DNA of 64,000 nucleotides from an uncultured Lachnospiraceae bacterium (GTDB taxonomy: Bacteria > Bacillota > Clostridia > Lachnospirales > Lachnospiraceae): assembly GCA_934432885.1 (NCBI GenBank), contig CAKRYY010000004.1, positions 32,215-96,214 on the forward strand, in the 5' to 3' direction. How positions within the stretch are numbered: the first letter of the stretch is position 1; every line of letters begins with the position of its first letter. Shown one piece after another: positions 63,582 through 64,000 of the stretch. The position numbers were made by a program, and so were the translations under genes. The notes below the pieces were generated by a model. That model ran no database searches and was not told the origin of the DNA. It saw nothing but the letters and a program-made list of their open reading frames with translations.

Positions 63582-64000
63582 ATGAAAAACAGAGTGATAA
63601 AAAGTATGGCAGCCGCACTTACGGCGGTTATGTTAATTCCAGGCAGCGTATCTGCGGCAAATCTACAGACACAGGCAGTGGAGGAGGCACCGGAGCAGGT
63701 GCTCAGAAATACTGTTTTTACGACACAGGCACAGATGCGTCAGTGGATGGGAAATCAGGACGCGACGGCATGGTCAGGGGCGTATCTGACGGAGGTGGAA
63801 CGGTATTACTGGAATTTTGCTCCGCAGTCAGCGCTGGGAGGAAACCTTCTTTCCATGGATGTTGCAAGCAATGCTTACCAGAATCTGGAAATGTTCTTAG
63901 ATAACGGTTATCTGCTTGATTATCAGACCTTAGCTGCATATACGGCTGACTATCTGGATAGAAAGGCGGAAATGACAGGCTCTTATGAGGAAGCTAAGGC
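63582..64000 (+). CDS. secreted protein, N-terminal part (cut by window end)
   Basis: Begins with a signal peptide (MKNRVIKSMAAALTAVML, cleavage likely after SVSA), followed by a Gln/Glu-rich segment and then TQAQMRQWMGNQDATAW, YWNFAPQSALGG, YQNLEMFLDNGYLLDYQT. GGAGG precedes the ATG. 139 codons are visible with no stop before base 64000. I do not recognise the family from this part. Confidence 0.75.
   Translation, partial: MKNRVIKSMAAALTAVMLIPGSVSAANLQTQAVEEAPEQVLRNTVFTTQAQMRQWMGNQDATAWSGAYLTEVERYYWNFAPQSALGGNLLSMDVASNAYQNLEMFLDNGYLLDYQTLAAYTADYLDRKAEMTGSYEEAK

Overview
The window looks like chromosomal DNA of a gut Lachnospiraceae-type member of the Clostridia (Bacillota). Supporting signs are two T-box leaders, a CIRCE/groESL operon, the cysE-cysS-mrnC-rlmB-sigH block, ECF cobalt transport under a cobalamin riboswitch, two PF06541 (CmpB-type) membrane proteins and strong AGGAGG ribosome binding sites. 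There is no rRNA, CRISPR array, prophage or recognisable transposase. Assignment to a genus is not possible from what I can see.

Layout: 1-2.5 kb, an acetyltransferase end, a PHP phosphatase and an MFS transporter; 2.6-7.8 kb, an AraC regulator, then a Cys T-box driving cysE, cysS, mrnC, rlmB and sigH; 7.9 kb, a lone tRNA-Thr; 8.1-12.2 kb, an Ntn amidase and cobalt uptake (cbiQO, riboswitch, cbiMN); 12.4-16.8 kb, a phosphoribosyltransferase-like protein divergent from purC-purF-purB; 16.9-28.1 kb, a long tetrapyrrole run (CbiK-CbiL fusion, hemA, precorrin-2 dehydrogenase, HemC-CobA-HemD fusion, hemB) followed by a membrane protease, two CobW-type GTPases (one with a His-rich metal tail, one fused to a DUF1980-like domain), a YlmH protein and a CmpB protein.

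29.2-33.4 kb is a chitobiose/N-acetylglucosamine locus that appears damaged: a GH94 chitobiose phosphorylase lacking part of its N-terminus and all of its C-terminus abuts a phosphohexomutase lacking its N-terminal domain, and a nagB lacking its first half is joined to a foreign N-terminus; only nagA is whole. 33.4-36.7 kb is a T-box (apparent Trp specifier) with a TrpXYZ-type ABC transporter. 36.7-41.9 kb holds a small unknown, an AraC regulator, pyrBI, a nitroreductase and a MATE exporter. 42.0-46.1 kb is a folate operon (folC, folE, an HD hydrolase, folP, folB-folK fusion). 47.4-54.9 kb contains pheA, a DUF815 ATPase, ppx, ppk, maf and a HAD phosphatase. 55-58.5 kb (minus strand) carries a Cof hydrolase, a PHP phosphoesterase and an ABC-F protein. 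58.5-64 kb contains a decayed gene, a small element with terminal inverted repeats, a cytidylate-kinase-like protein, a lipoprotein made only of a Glu/Thr/Ala linker, a degenerate GGDEF protein, groES-groEL and the start of a secreted protein.

The most interesting items are the multiply deleted chitobiose locus, the tri-enzyme HemC-CobA-HemD polypeptide, the paired CobW GTPases beside a zinc-type hemB, the HD protein placed where the folate pathway lacks a pyrophosphohydrolase, the PRTase-like protein with a lost PRPP loop next to pur genes, and the small inverted-repeat elements. All family calls rest on reading motifs by eye; no database search was run.
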